Assembly (NCBI RefSeq): GCF_014926405.1
Contig: NZ_JACXXJ020000005.1
Span: 1,989,001 to 2,053,000, forward strand
DNA length: 64,000 bases
Source of the DNA: Agrobacterium vitis
GTDB lineage: Bacteria > Pseudomonadota > Alphaproteobacteria > Rhizobiales > Rhizobiaceae
Reading direction: 5' to 3'
Positions 29,946-37,118 of the stretch are shown one piece after another (within the stretch, counting starts at the first letter, position 1; every line of letters starts with the position of its first letter). A program made the translations under genes and the position numbers. The notes beneath the pieces are model-generated. The model was not told the origin of the DNA. It searched no databases and worked only from the letters and a program-made list of their open reading frames with translations.

Positions 29946-30797
29946 ATGTTTCTCTCCGACCTTTGCATCTATCCTTTAAAAAGCGCGCGGGGCCTCGCCC
30001 TGGGCCAAGCCGACATTCGTCCCGAGGGTCTTCGCCGCGACCGCCAGTTGATGCTGGTGGAGCCCTCAGGGCATTTCGTCACCCAACGAGAACTGCCGGA
30101 ACTGGCCCGGCTGGATGTGCGTCTGGATGGGGAGTTTTTATACCTGCGACTCGATGACGGTCGCAGCATTAGCCTGTCACTGAAAAGTTTTACCAGCCGC
30201 AAATCGGTCACGGTCTGGCGGTCATTGGTTGATTCGGCCTTGGCTGATCCCGCCGTCAACGAAACCTTGTCGCAATGGTTCGGCAGGCCGCTCGAACTGG
30301 TGTTCTTCGATGAGCGGGCCTCGCGCCTGGCCAATGCAGACTGGGCCGGACCAGACACGCCCGTCACCTTTGCCGATGGCTATCAGGTGTTGATCACCAC
30401 GACAGCCTCGCTCGACGCGCTGAATGCCGATATGGAATCCCATGGGGAAGGCATGGTTGCCATGGACCGCTTCCGGCCCAATATCGTCATCGACGGCGCA
30501 CTGCCCTGGGAAGAGGACCAATGGGCCAGCATCGCCATCGGCGGATTACGCTTCGATCTCGTCAAGCCCTGCGCCCGCTGTATCATGACAACACAAGATC
30601 AAAAGACCGGATCGCGGTCCGGCCCCTCGCCGCTTGCTGCCATGGGACGGCTTCGAATGTCAGGCGATAAGCGCGTTCCCGGTCCGCTGTTCGGCTGGAA
30701 CGCTATTCCCCGCGCTATCGGCACACTGCGCCTTGGCGATACTGTTGAGGTGCTGGAAAGGCGACCGGAAGGCATTGAACTTAGGAAACGCCGGTAA
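29946..30797 (+). CDS. MOSC domain protein (YcbX-like)
   Basis: 283-residue protein. An N-terminal MOSC beta-barrel (MFLSDLCIYPLKSARG) precedes the MOSC domain, which contains DRFRPNIVIDG and the candidate catalytic cysteines in KPCARCIMTT. MOSC proteins handle sulfur or molybdenum-cofactor-dependent oxo transfer; YcbX relatives reduce N-hydroxylated compounds. ATG 29946 follows GAGGAG; the same frame is open upstream inside the HD gene but without domain content. Confidence 0.9.
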   Translation: MFLSDLCIYPLKSARGLALGQADIRPEGLRRDRQLMLVEPSGHFVTQRELPELARLDVRLDGEFLYLRLDDGRSISLSLKSFTSRKSVTVWRSLVDSALADPAVNETLSQWFGRPLELVFFDERASRLANADWAGPDTPVTFADGYQVLITTTASLDALNADMESHGEGMVAMDRFRPNIVIDGALPWEEDQWASIAIGGLRFDLVKPCARCIMTTQDQKTGSRSGPSPLAAMGRLRMSGDKRVPGPLFGWNAIPRAIGTLRLGDTVEVLERRPEGIELRKRR

Positions 30798-31113
30798 ACG
30801 GTTCTCTTAACCGACAGATATTTTGCATAAAAATCCAATATTTCAATTTTAACGGGAATTTTTTCTGACTTTTTGCGACTGCGCAGATTTTGCCGCAATG
30901 CGAACGCTATTTTCCGAAATGGGGCATTTGGGATTCATTTTGCCATGAAACCTTCATATTCAATCGATCACAAAAATATATTTTGTTTTTGATTGGAGCG
31001 CCATTGACGGATCGACCCATTGATCTTACCTTCAACGCTGTCGACAAGGTGGTGATACACGCTACCAGGATCTGTCAATCAGACAGGAAATCCATCGACA
31101 CGTGTTCAATGTA
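30798..31113. other. AT-rich intergenic region
   Basis: No gene is seen. The first 200 bases are unusually A/T-rich. A weak promoter-like TTGACG occurs at 31004-31009 with no good -10 partner. A 74-codon frame at 30890-31114 has no supporting signal. Confidence 0.35.
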
Positions 31114-31135
31114 GAGCCGGTTCCATAACCGGCTC
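31114..31135 (+). promoter_or_regulatory. 9-bp perfect hairpin before a strong ribosome site
   Basis: gagccggtt (31114-31122) and aaccggctc (31127-31135) with a CCAT loop. It is followed within 8 nt by the sequence AAGGAGGT. The position immediately before a ribosome site suggests an RNA structure affecting translation or transcript stability; there is no T-run, so it is unlikely to be a terminator. Confidence 0.6.
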
Positions 31136-31156
31136 CCAGGCAAGGAGGTAAAGCAT

Positions 31157-31255
31157 ATGCGCAGACTATCGCACCATGCGGCGCGCTCCTCGCATCTATG
31201 CCCGCTTGGCGTGAGAGGCGTTATGATGATGTCTTTCATTTGCTGTCGAATGTGA
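31157..31255 (+). CDS. Possible small protein or leader peptide, 32 residues
   Basis: ATG 31157 stands 7 nt after a perfect AAGGAGGT ribosome site. The 32-residue product reads MRRLSHHAARSSHLCPLG then VRGVMMMSFICCRM: basic at the N-terminus, three Cys, and three consecutive Met. It ends 72 nt before the next gene. It is unusually well signalled for so short a frame and could be a leader peptide or a regulatory small protein. The family is unknown; chance cannot be ruled out. Confidence 0.45.
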   Translation: MRRLSHHAARSSHLCPLGVRGVMMMSFICCRM

Positions 31256-31327
31256 CGCGTTCTTAAAACAAGACACCACAATTGATCGACTATTGGCCTG
31301 CGTATCAAAGCGGGCGGGGATATGACT

Positions 31328-31591
31328 ATGGAAAAACAAGTTATTGAATATGCCGGTGTTCCGGTTGGAATCAGCGTCCCGGAAGGCAACCGGGTCAAAT
31401 TTATCGCCGTGAAATTTCCAGTCATTGATCTGGATGGCGGCGTTTATAGCAATGTCACCGAACTGCAACGCGCCATCCGCACGCATATGAAAAAATCCGA
31501 CGAGAATGCCTATGGCACCCTCACCGGTTTCGGGGCAGCTCCACCCAGCACACTCTCATCCGGCGTCTCCAAGGCTTTCAGCGCCGCCTGA
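31328..31591 (+). CDS. Small protein of unknown function, 87 residues
   Basis: 87-residue protein from ATG 31328 ([20 protein letters not shown]), preferred because GGGGA lies at the right distance; ATG 31322 is too close to it. It contains [15 protein letters not shown] followed by a helical [19 protein letters not shown]. No motif is recognised. Its 3' end overlaps the convergent recO by 82 bp, so one of the two 3' ends may have shifted in this lineage. Confidence 0.7.
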   Translation: MEKQVIEYAGVPVGISVPEGNRVKFIAVKFPVIDLDGGVYSNVTELQRAIRTHMKKSDENAYGTLTGFGAAPPSTLSSGVSKAFSAA

Positions 31592-32304
31592 CAGAAACCA
31601 TCGCGCGCGGCTCCAGCCGTGAGCCCGCGCGGTTCATACACATGTCTTTGTAGAAAATAACCGGTCAGCCGGAAGGCCTGTTGCAGGGCCTGCGCATCGG
31701 CCTGTTTGTCTTTGCCGACGCACGGCTCCGGTTGCAGGAAAACCGGAAGAGTAAGAAGGCGATCCGCATAGGGCAGACCGGCGGCATGGGAAACCGCTCT
31801 TCCCGTTTTCGGCGAGACGAAAACCAGATCCTGACGCCCACCGGTGGCTGCGCAGGCTGTCAAGTCCAAGCCGAAACCAAGATCGTTCAGGATTGCCAGT
31901 TCAAAGCGGATGAACAATTCACCTGCCGACGCGGGTTCATGCAGGTGATCGAGAATAATATTCATCGCTTCATACAAATGCCCATGCGGCTCGCGCTCCG
32001 GCAGCAGCCGCAGCAGAGACGCAAGCGCCTGCACGCCATAGACCGCCGTGGCCGAACTCATCAGATGACCAGCCCGCAATTGCAAAGGCTCGACGCGGAA
32101 ATCGCCCAGATGCTCTTCCAGCCGCGCCCGCCAGGTGACTTCCACGACATTGCCCGGCTGCAACACCGGCTGCATGGTGCGTGATCGCCCGCCCCGCACC
32201 AGACCGAGATGGCGGCCCCGCGCCAATGTCATCATTTCGGCAATGACGCTGGTTTCGCCATGCCTGCGCACACCCAACACAATTGCCTGATCGGTCCATT
32301 CCAT
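31510..32304 (-). CDS. recO: DNA repair protein RecO
   Basis: 264-residue RecO, which helps RecR load RecA on SSB-coated DNA. The N-terminal OB-fold reads [19 protein letters not shown] and is followed by LVRGGRS; the middle holds [16 protein letters not shown] and [17 protein letters not shown]. The zinc cysteines of some RecO proteins are mostly absent (only CAATG remains), as in many alphaproteobacteria. It is commonly found directly after era; here an opposite-strand gene separates them. Confidence 0.93.
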   Translation of the reverse strand: MEWTDQAIVLGVRRHGETSVIAEMMTLARGRHLGLVRGGRSRTMQPVLQPGNVVEVTWRARLEEHLGDFRVEPLQLRAGHLMSSATAVYGVQALASLLRLLPEREPHGHLYEAMNIILDHLHEPASAGELFIRFELAILNDLGFGLDLTACAATGGRQDLVFVSPKTGRAVSHAAGLPYADRLLTLPVFLQPEPCVGKDKQADAQALQQAFRLTGYFLQRHVYEPRGLTAGAARDGFCQAALKALETPDESVLGGAAPKPVRVP

Positions 32305-32550
32305 AGATTGTTTTTATACCAGAGCGATGATGTTCGCCCGTAAAAAATCGGGATATTCCCCTTGATCTGGTCCCAAGCGCGCTATTCTTATGGCCGATGG
32401 AAGCATGGCAGCCATGCGATAGTCTTCGTGCCAGAATTTCACATGGCGTTGAGAAGAAGATCGCCCTATACAAAACCCGCCCTTTTCAACCTGCGGCATG
32501 CTGCACTTCAGCGCCGTATCCCTGGTTCAGATCCCGCAAGACGGCATGAC

Positions 32551-33651
32551 ATGACCCCAATGGACACGAAAAACACCGAACCCGCCTTGGGCGATGGCCG
32601 GCTGACAGCGCTTCCATCCGCGCTCAAATGGATGCTGCTGCTGCTCTTGTCGCTGCTGGTCGCCGGGGCTTTGGAATATGTCCGCTTCCCGGCAGCGCTT
32701 CTGCTTGGGCCGATGATCGCCGCTATCGTGTTTGCCACCAATGGCGCAAGACTTTCCCTCCCGCGCCCGCCCTATATCGCCGCCCAGGCTCTAGTGGGCT
32801 GCATGATCGCCGAGTCGCTGAATGGCGATATCCTGCGACGGTTCTTGCAGGATTGGCCGCTGTTTATCGGCGCGACGCTGTCGGTGATCGCGCTCAGTTC
32901 ACTGCTCGGCTATATCATGGCGAAGCGCCAGGTTCTGCCGGGGACCACAGCGGTTTGGGGCAGTTCCGCCGGAGCGGCCTCAGCTATGGTGCTGATGGCG
33001 GAAGCTTACGGCGCCGACACAAGGCTGGTTGCCTTCATGCAATATCTGCGGGTGGTCTGCGTGGCCTCGGCGGCTGCGGCCATGGCGGCCTTCGTTTTCA
33101 ATATCGCCGGCGCGGAGCCACCACCCCTGGTGTTTTTCCCTGAAACTGATTGGCAAGCTCTGGCCCTGACGCTGGCGGTGACCGCTGCGTCCACTGCCGC
33201 CGGTCACTATCTGAAAATCCCGGCAGGCACGATGCTGGTGCCAATGCTCGTCATGGCCGTGCTAAATTCCTTCGGACTGGTGAAGATCGAACTGCCGCTC
33301 TGGCTGCTCGCCGTCGCCTATGCCATGGTGGGTTGGCGCATCGGGCTGGCCTTCAGCCGCCGTCTTTTGCTGCATGCAGCCAAGGCGGCACCACAGGTTG
33401 CCCTGTCGATCCTGATCCTGATTTCCTTTGGCGGCTGTCTGGCTTTTCTGCTGTGGTATCTGCTCGGCGTCGATCCGCTGACCGCCTATCTCGCCACCAG
33501 CCCGGGCGGGCTGGATTCGGTGGCGATCATTGCCGCCACCACCCATGTGGACCTGCCCTTCGTGCTGGCCCTGCAAACGGCACGCTTCCTGATGATCCTG
33601 GCGCTCGGCCCGTCGATTTCAAAGTTCATCGCCAACCGGATCAAGCAATAA
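32551..33651 (+). CDS. AbrB-family membrane protein
   Basis: 366-residue integral membrane protein with many hydrophobic segments, in two repeats. Phrases such as LLLGPMIAAIVFATNG, LGYIMAKRQVLPGTTA and MVLMAEAYGADTRLVAFMQ are typical of the AbrB/TIGR03082 family, often mislabelled ammonia monooxygenase. It has no established function and is not a DNA-binding AbrB. ATG 32551 is chosen because the hydrophobic core starts soon after; the frame is open to 32362. It lies on the plus strand between the leftward genes recO and era. Confidence 0.88.
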   Translation: MTPMDTKNTEPALGDGRLTALPSALKWMLLLLLSLLVAGALEYVRFPAALLLGPMIAAIVFATNGARLSLPRPPYIAAQALVGCMIAESLNGDILRRFLQDWPLFIGATLSVIALSSLLGYIMAKRQVLPGTTAVWGSSAGAASAMVLMAEAYGADTRLVAFMQYLRVVCVASAAAAMAAFVFNIAGAEPPPLVFFPETDWQALALTLAVTAASTAAGHYLKIPAGTMLVPMLVMAVLNSFGLVKIELPLWLLAVAYAMVGWRIGLAFSRRLLLHAAKAAPQVALSILILISFGGCLAFLLWYLLGVDPLTAYLATSPGGLDSVAIIAATTHVDLPFVLALQTARFLMILALGPSISKFIANRIKQ

Positions 33652-33663
33652 CCCGAAAAGCGG

Positions 33664-34635
33664 TTAGTCCCTCGGAAATTCCAGGCCCATTTCGCGGAAT
33701 CGTTCGGGATCGTTGCCCCAGTTTTCACGGACTTTCACGAACAGGAACAGGTGAACCGTCTGTTCGAGAATTTCCGACATTTCCTTGCGCGAACTGGTGG
33801 AGATCGACTTGATGGCATCGCCATTCTTGCCAAGCACGATCTTCTTCTGGCTGTCGCGCTCGACATAGATCACCTGCTCGATCCTGACCGAGCCATCCTT
33901 GCGTTCTTCCCATTTCTCGGTTTCGACATGAGAAGAATAGGGCAATTCCTGATGCAGGCGCAGGAAGAGTTTTTCACGGGTGATTTCCGCCGCCAGCTGG
34001 CGCATCGGCAGGTCGGAAATCTGATCCTCAGGATAGTACCAGGGGCCTTCCGGCAGGTAATCGGACAGATAATCCATCACGTCCTGGCAACCAGAACCGT
34101 TGGTGGCGGAGATCATGAAGGTACGCTCAAACTTCACCGCCTCGTTGGCGGTGGAGGCCAATTTCAACAGGTCTTCATGACGAACCTGGTCGATCTTGTT
34201 CAGCACCAGGATTTTCGGCTGATGCACATCCTTCAGCGCTTCCAGAATGGCTTCGCCATCGCCGCGCAATCCGCGTTCACTGTCGATCAGCAACAGGATC
34301 ACGTCAGCATCCTTGGCCCCGCCCCAGGCGGATGTCACCATGGCGCGGTCCAGCTTGCGGCGCGGCTTGAAAATGCCAGGCGTATCCATGAAGACGATCT
34401 GCGCATTGTTATGGATGGCGATGCCGCGCATGACGGCGCGCGTCGTCTGCACCTTGTGGCTGACGATCGACACCTTGGCACCCACAAACCGGTTCACCAA
34501 GGTCGACTTGCCGGCATTGGTGGGACCGATCAAGGCAACGAAGCCAGAATGGGTCGGCCGAACCACAGCCGCATCTTCAGCGACGGTGTCTGCGATCTGG
34601 CCATCGCCAGTCGGTTGGTTTTCATGCTCGGTCAT
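33664..34635 (-). CDS. era: GTPase Era
   Basis: Ribosome-associated GTPase needed for 16S rRNA maturation and 30S assembly. In 323 residues it shows G1 GPTNAGKST, G3 DTPG (MDTPGIFKPRR), G4 NKID, and a C-terminal KH domain (KKIVLGKNGDAIKSI). ATG 34635 (MTEHENQ) is used; an ATG two codons upstream (34641) is equally possible and no strong ribosome site decides. It lies 10 nt downstream of rnc in the leftward lepB-rnc-era operon. Confidence 0.96.
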   Translation of the reverse strand: MTEHENQPTGDGQIADTVAEDAAVVRPTHSGFVALIGPTNAGKSTLVNRFVGAKVSIVSHKVQTTRAVMRGIAIHNNAQIVFMDTPGIFKPRRKLDRAMVTSAWGGAKDADVILLLIDSERGLRGDGEAILEALKDVHQPKILVLNKIDQVRHEDLLKLASTANEAVKFERTFMISATNGSGCQDVMDYLSDYLPEGPWYYPEDQISDLPMRQLAAEITREKLFLRLHQELPYSSHVETEKWEERKDGSVRIEQVIYVERDSQKKIVLGKNGDAIKSISTSSRKEMSEILEQTVHLFLFVKVRENWGNDPERFREMGLEFPRD

Positions 34636-34645
34636 TGTCATCCAA

Positions 34646-35365
34646 TCAATCTGAGGCGGTGGATCTCGTCCACACGCCTTCTCTTTCCAGAAACCGGGTC
34701 GCCGCCGCTTGTTCTGCGGCGCGCTTCGACCGGTCAATTCCGGTTTCCGGCTCCAGCTTGCCGATTTCAACCGTGACCGTGAAGCTGGGATCATGATCCG
34801 GTCCAGAGCGGTCCGCAACCCGATAGACAGGTGTCACGGCAAATTTCGCGTGTGCCCATTCCTGTAGCTCGGTCTTTGCGTCACGCCGACCGGCATCCTG
34901 CCGGGAGGCACGCTCAGCCCAGAACTTCAACACGAAGGCACGCGCCGCTTCCAGCCCGGCATCAAGATAAATGGCGGCAATCAGGCTTTCCACCACATCG
35001 GCCCGCACATTCAGCATATTCTTGTCTGTCAGCTTTTTGACGTCGGCACCGGTGCGGATATAGCGATGCAGCTGAATTTCATCGGCCACCGCCGCACAGG
35101 TCTCCGCGCTGACCAATTGGTTCAGCCGCACCGACAACTCGCCTTCGGTGGCAGCGCGAAACACCTTGAACAAATGCTCGGCCACGCAAAGGCCAAGCAC
35201 CCGGTCGCCCAGGAATTCCAGGCGCTCATAATCGCTACCTTTAGCAGGCCTGGCACTGGAATGGGTCAGCGCCTTATCCAGCCGTTCCTTGCCGATAAAG
35301 TGGTAGCCGATCACGGCCTCCACTTTTTCGCGTTCTTCAGCAGTCAGGGCCTTGGGAGCCTTCAT
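34646..35365 (-). CDS. rnc: Ribonuclease III
   Basis: Double-strand-specific endoribonuclease for rRNA and mRNA processing. The 239-residue product starts MKAPKALTAEEREK at 35365 and overlaps the lepB stop by ATGA, which fixes the start. The catalytic signature ERLEFLGDRVLGL is present (with R where the E. coli enzyme has S, as seen in relatives), followed by ADVVESLIAAIYLDAG. The C-terminal dsRNA-binding domain ends near SKRAAEQAAATRFLE. Confidence 0.96.
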   Translation of the reverse strand: MKAPKALTAEEREKVEAVIGYHFIGKERLDKALTHSSARPAKGSDYERLEFLGDRVLGLCVAEHLFKVFRAATEGELSVRLNQLVSAETCAAVADEIQLHRYIRTGADVKKLTDKNMLNVRADVVESLIAAIYLDAGLEAARAFVLKFWAERASRQDAGRRDAKTELQEWAHAKFAVTPVYRVADRSGPDHDPSFTVTVEIGKLEPETGIDRSKRAAEQAAATRFLEREGVWTRSTASD

Positions 35366-36120
35366 TGAACAACCTTGAACAAACGGTCCCACCGCATATT
35401 GGACGGCCATTTCCAAATTTCACGGAAGGACGTGTTGTTGCCAAGCGAGAAGAAGATCACCGACGCACGGCCAATGAGGTTTTCAGCCGGAACGAAGCCG
35501 ACATCAAAACGGCTATCGGCGGAATTGTCGCGGTTGTCGCCCATCATGAAGTAGTGACCGGCGGGAACGGTGAATTCGCGGGTATTATCGCCAGCTGAAT
35601 TCTGGATTTCATCCAGCGTGTCGTAATTGACACCATTATCAAGCGTTTCGCGGAAGACCGGCACGTCGCGCCCGGCATCCATCCGGTAATCGGAGGTGAA
35701 GGTTCCGTCCGGCACTTTGGGTATCGGCTTGCCGTTCACCAGCAACACGCCATCGGTCACCTGGATACGGTCGCCCGGCAGGCCGACAAGGCGCTTGATA
35801 TAATCAATGTCAGGATTGGGCGGAAAGCGGAAGACAACGACATCGCCGCGCTTGGGCTCACTCGCCAGAATACGGCCGGAGAACAGATCGAGGGAAAAAG
35901 GCAGCGAATATTTCGAATAGCCGTAGGAGAACTTGTTGACGAAGATATAATCACCCACCAGCAGCGTCGGCATCATCGAGCCGGACGGAATGGTGAAAGG
36001 CTGGAACAGCACGGTGCGGATCACCATGGCAAGCACCAGCGCCTGAATGATGACCTTGATGTTCTCCCAAAGGGCATTCTGCTTCTTTTCGACTTTATCC
36101 GTCACGCCGGTCTCTTTCAT
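35362..36120 (-). CDS. lepB: Signal peptidase I
   Basis: Inner-membrane serine protease that removes signal peptides. The 252-residue protein has one N-terminal membrane helix (VIIQALVLAMVIRTVLFQ), the nucleophile Ser in IPSGSMMPTL, the general-base Lys in YIKRLVGLPGDRI, and the conserved GDNRDNSADSR. It should process, among others, the polygalacturonase and porins of this window. It is the first gene of the leftward lepB-rnc-era operon; the acpS gene often found before lepB in Rhizobiales is absent here. Confidence 0.96.
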   Translation of the reverse strand: MKETGVTDKVEKKQNALWENIKVIIQALVLAMVIRTVLFQPFTIPSGSMMPTLLVGDYIFVNKFSYGYSKYSLPFSLDLFSGRILASEPKRGDVVVFRFPPNPDIDYIKRLVGLPGDRIQVTDGVLLVNGKPIPKVPDGTFTSDYRMDAGRDVPVFRETLDNGVNYDTLDEIQNSAGDNTREFTVPAGHYFMMGDNRDNSADSRFDVGFVPAENLIGRASVIFFSLGNNTSFREIWKWPSNMRWDRLFKVVQ

Positions 36121-36664
36121 AATTCGTCAGTCTGACGTTTCTCTAGTCGTTTCAGGCCGAACCGGCAACGGCAAAACCGTTGCATCACGCGCTTGCGTCC
36201 CGATAACACGACAGGAGCGCACACGGATCAGACAATTATCGTTGAGAAACGAGCCTTACGAGAAAAGGCGGCATAGGTCGGGGTCGTCGGTCTTCATCAC
36301 AGTGCTGCCGATGCGCAGCCGATAGACCAAGCAATCCAAGTTAAACACCTGGCCAAGTTAAACACTTGGCCAAGATATATAACCGTTACGGAGGCGAGCT
36401 TATTCCCGGAAAAACATCAGGAATAAAAATTTGATATGAGCTGATTTGATATTTTGATATCAAGCAGCACCCGAACGCATCTCGTTCGTCGGCGAGACCA
36501 CCCAAAGATGATGGTCACGTATCAGGAAACACGACGTGGCTGGATTTGCCTCGTCTTTCATTCACAAGCCCCGGCAAGACCGCGACCATCTTTTTCATCA
36601 TCCAATTCCACTTCACCCGGCATAGCTGATTTCACAGGTCAGCCATGCGCCCGGCGTATAGCGA
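36121..36664. other. Intergenic region upstream of lepB
   Basis: No gene is supported. A small palindrome (cgtcag t ctgacg) lies at 36125-36137 near the lepB start. A 17-bp tandem duplication is at 36336-36369 (listed separately). The region contains the lepB promoter, which was not located. Confidence 0.4.
36336..36374. repeat. 17-bp tandem duplication
   Basis: Two adjacent units starting ccaagttaaacac (36336-36352, 36353-36369), differing at one base, with a third partial copy ccaag to 36374. Confidence 0.8.
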
Positions 36665-36817
36665 TTAACGGATGCGACGGAACAGGCCACCATCGATTTC
36701 GCGCTGGCGATATTCCAGGTCGAGGCGGTCATGGGCAGCGTTCAGGTAAGCCATTTCACGTTCCTGGGCAGTCGGGACGCGCAGGGCGCGGGCAAATTTG
36801 CGAATAGGACCAAACAT
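36665..36817 (-). CDS. DUF3563 family small protein
   Basis: 50-residue protein starting MFGPIRKFARALRVPTAQ and containing AYLNAAHDRLDLEYRQREI, the layout of DUF3563 (a short helical protein of unknown function). ATG 36817 follows an AGAGAGA ribosome site; the longer in-frame start at 36922 adds a poor-looking leader and is rejected. It stands alone between lepB and rsh. Confidence 0.75.
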   Translation of the reverse strand: MFGPIRKFARALRVPTAQEREMAYLNAAHDRLDLEYRQREIDGGLFRRIR

Positions 36818-37118
36818 TGTCTTATCTCTCTGTGTTTGTTTCGATGACCTCAATATACGAGTGCACTGCACAAAGAACCAGAGACAAGGCGCGTTGCCAG
36901 CCATGCGCATAATGCATGGCATCGTTAAAAACCGTGAAATTTAGCCAGAAACTGCACGAAATTTGATCAGAAACAAGGCTCCGATGTCAAAACATTGGCA
37001 GCACCGACGAAGCGGACAGTGAGCATTTACAGCGCCGTGCGTGTTATAAAACACAGCGATGACGCTGTACCGCTTTGTATCGGCAGCATAATTTCAATCG
37101 AAGTTGGCAATCCAAGCC
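36818..37118. other. Intergenic region DUF3563 gene / rsh
   Basis: About 300 bases between two leftward genes, holding the DUF3563 promoter and the rsh 3' end. No RNA, repeat or further gene is evident. Confidence 0.35.
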
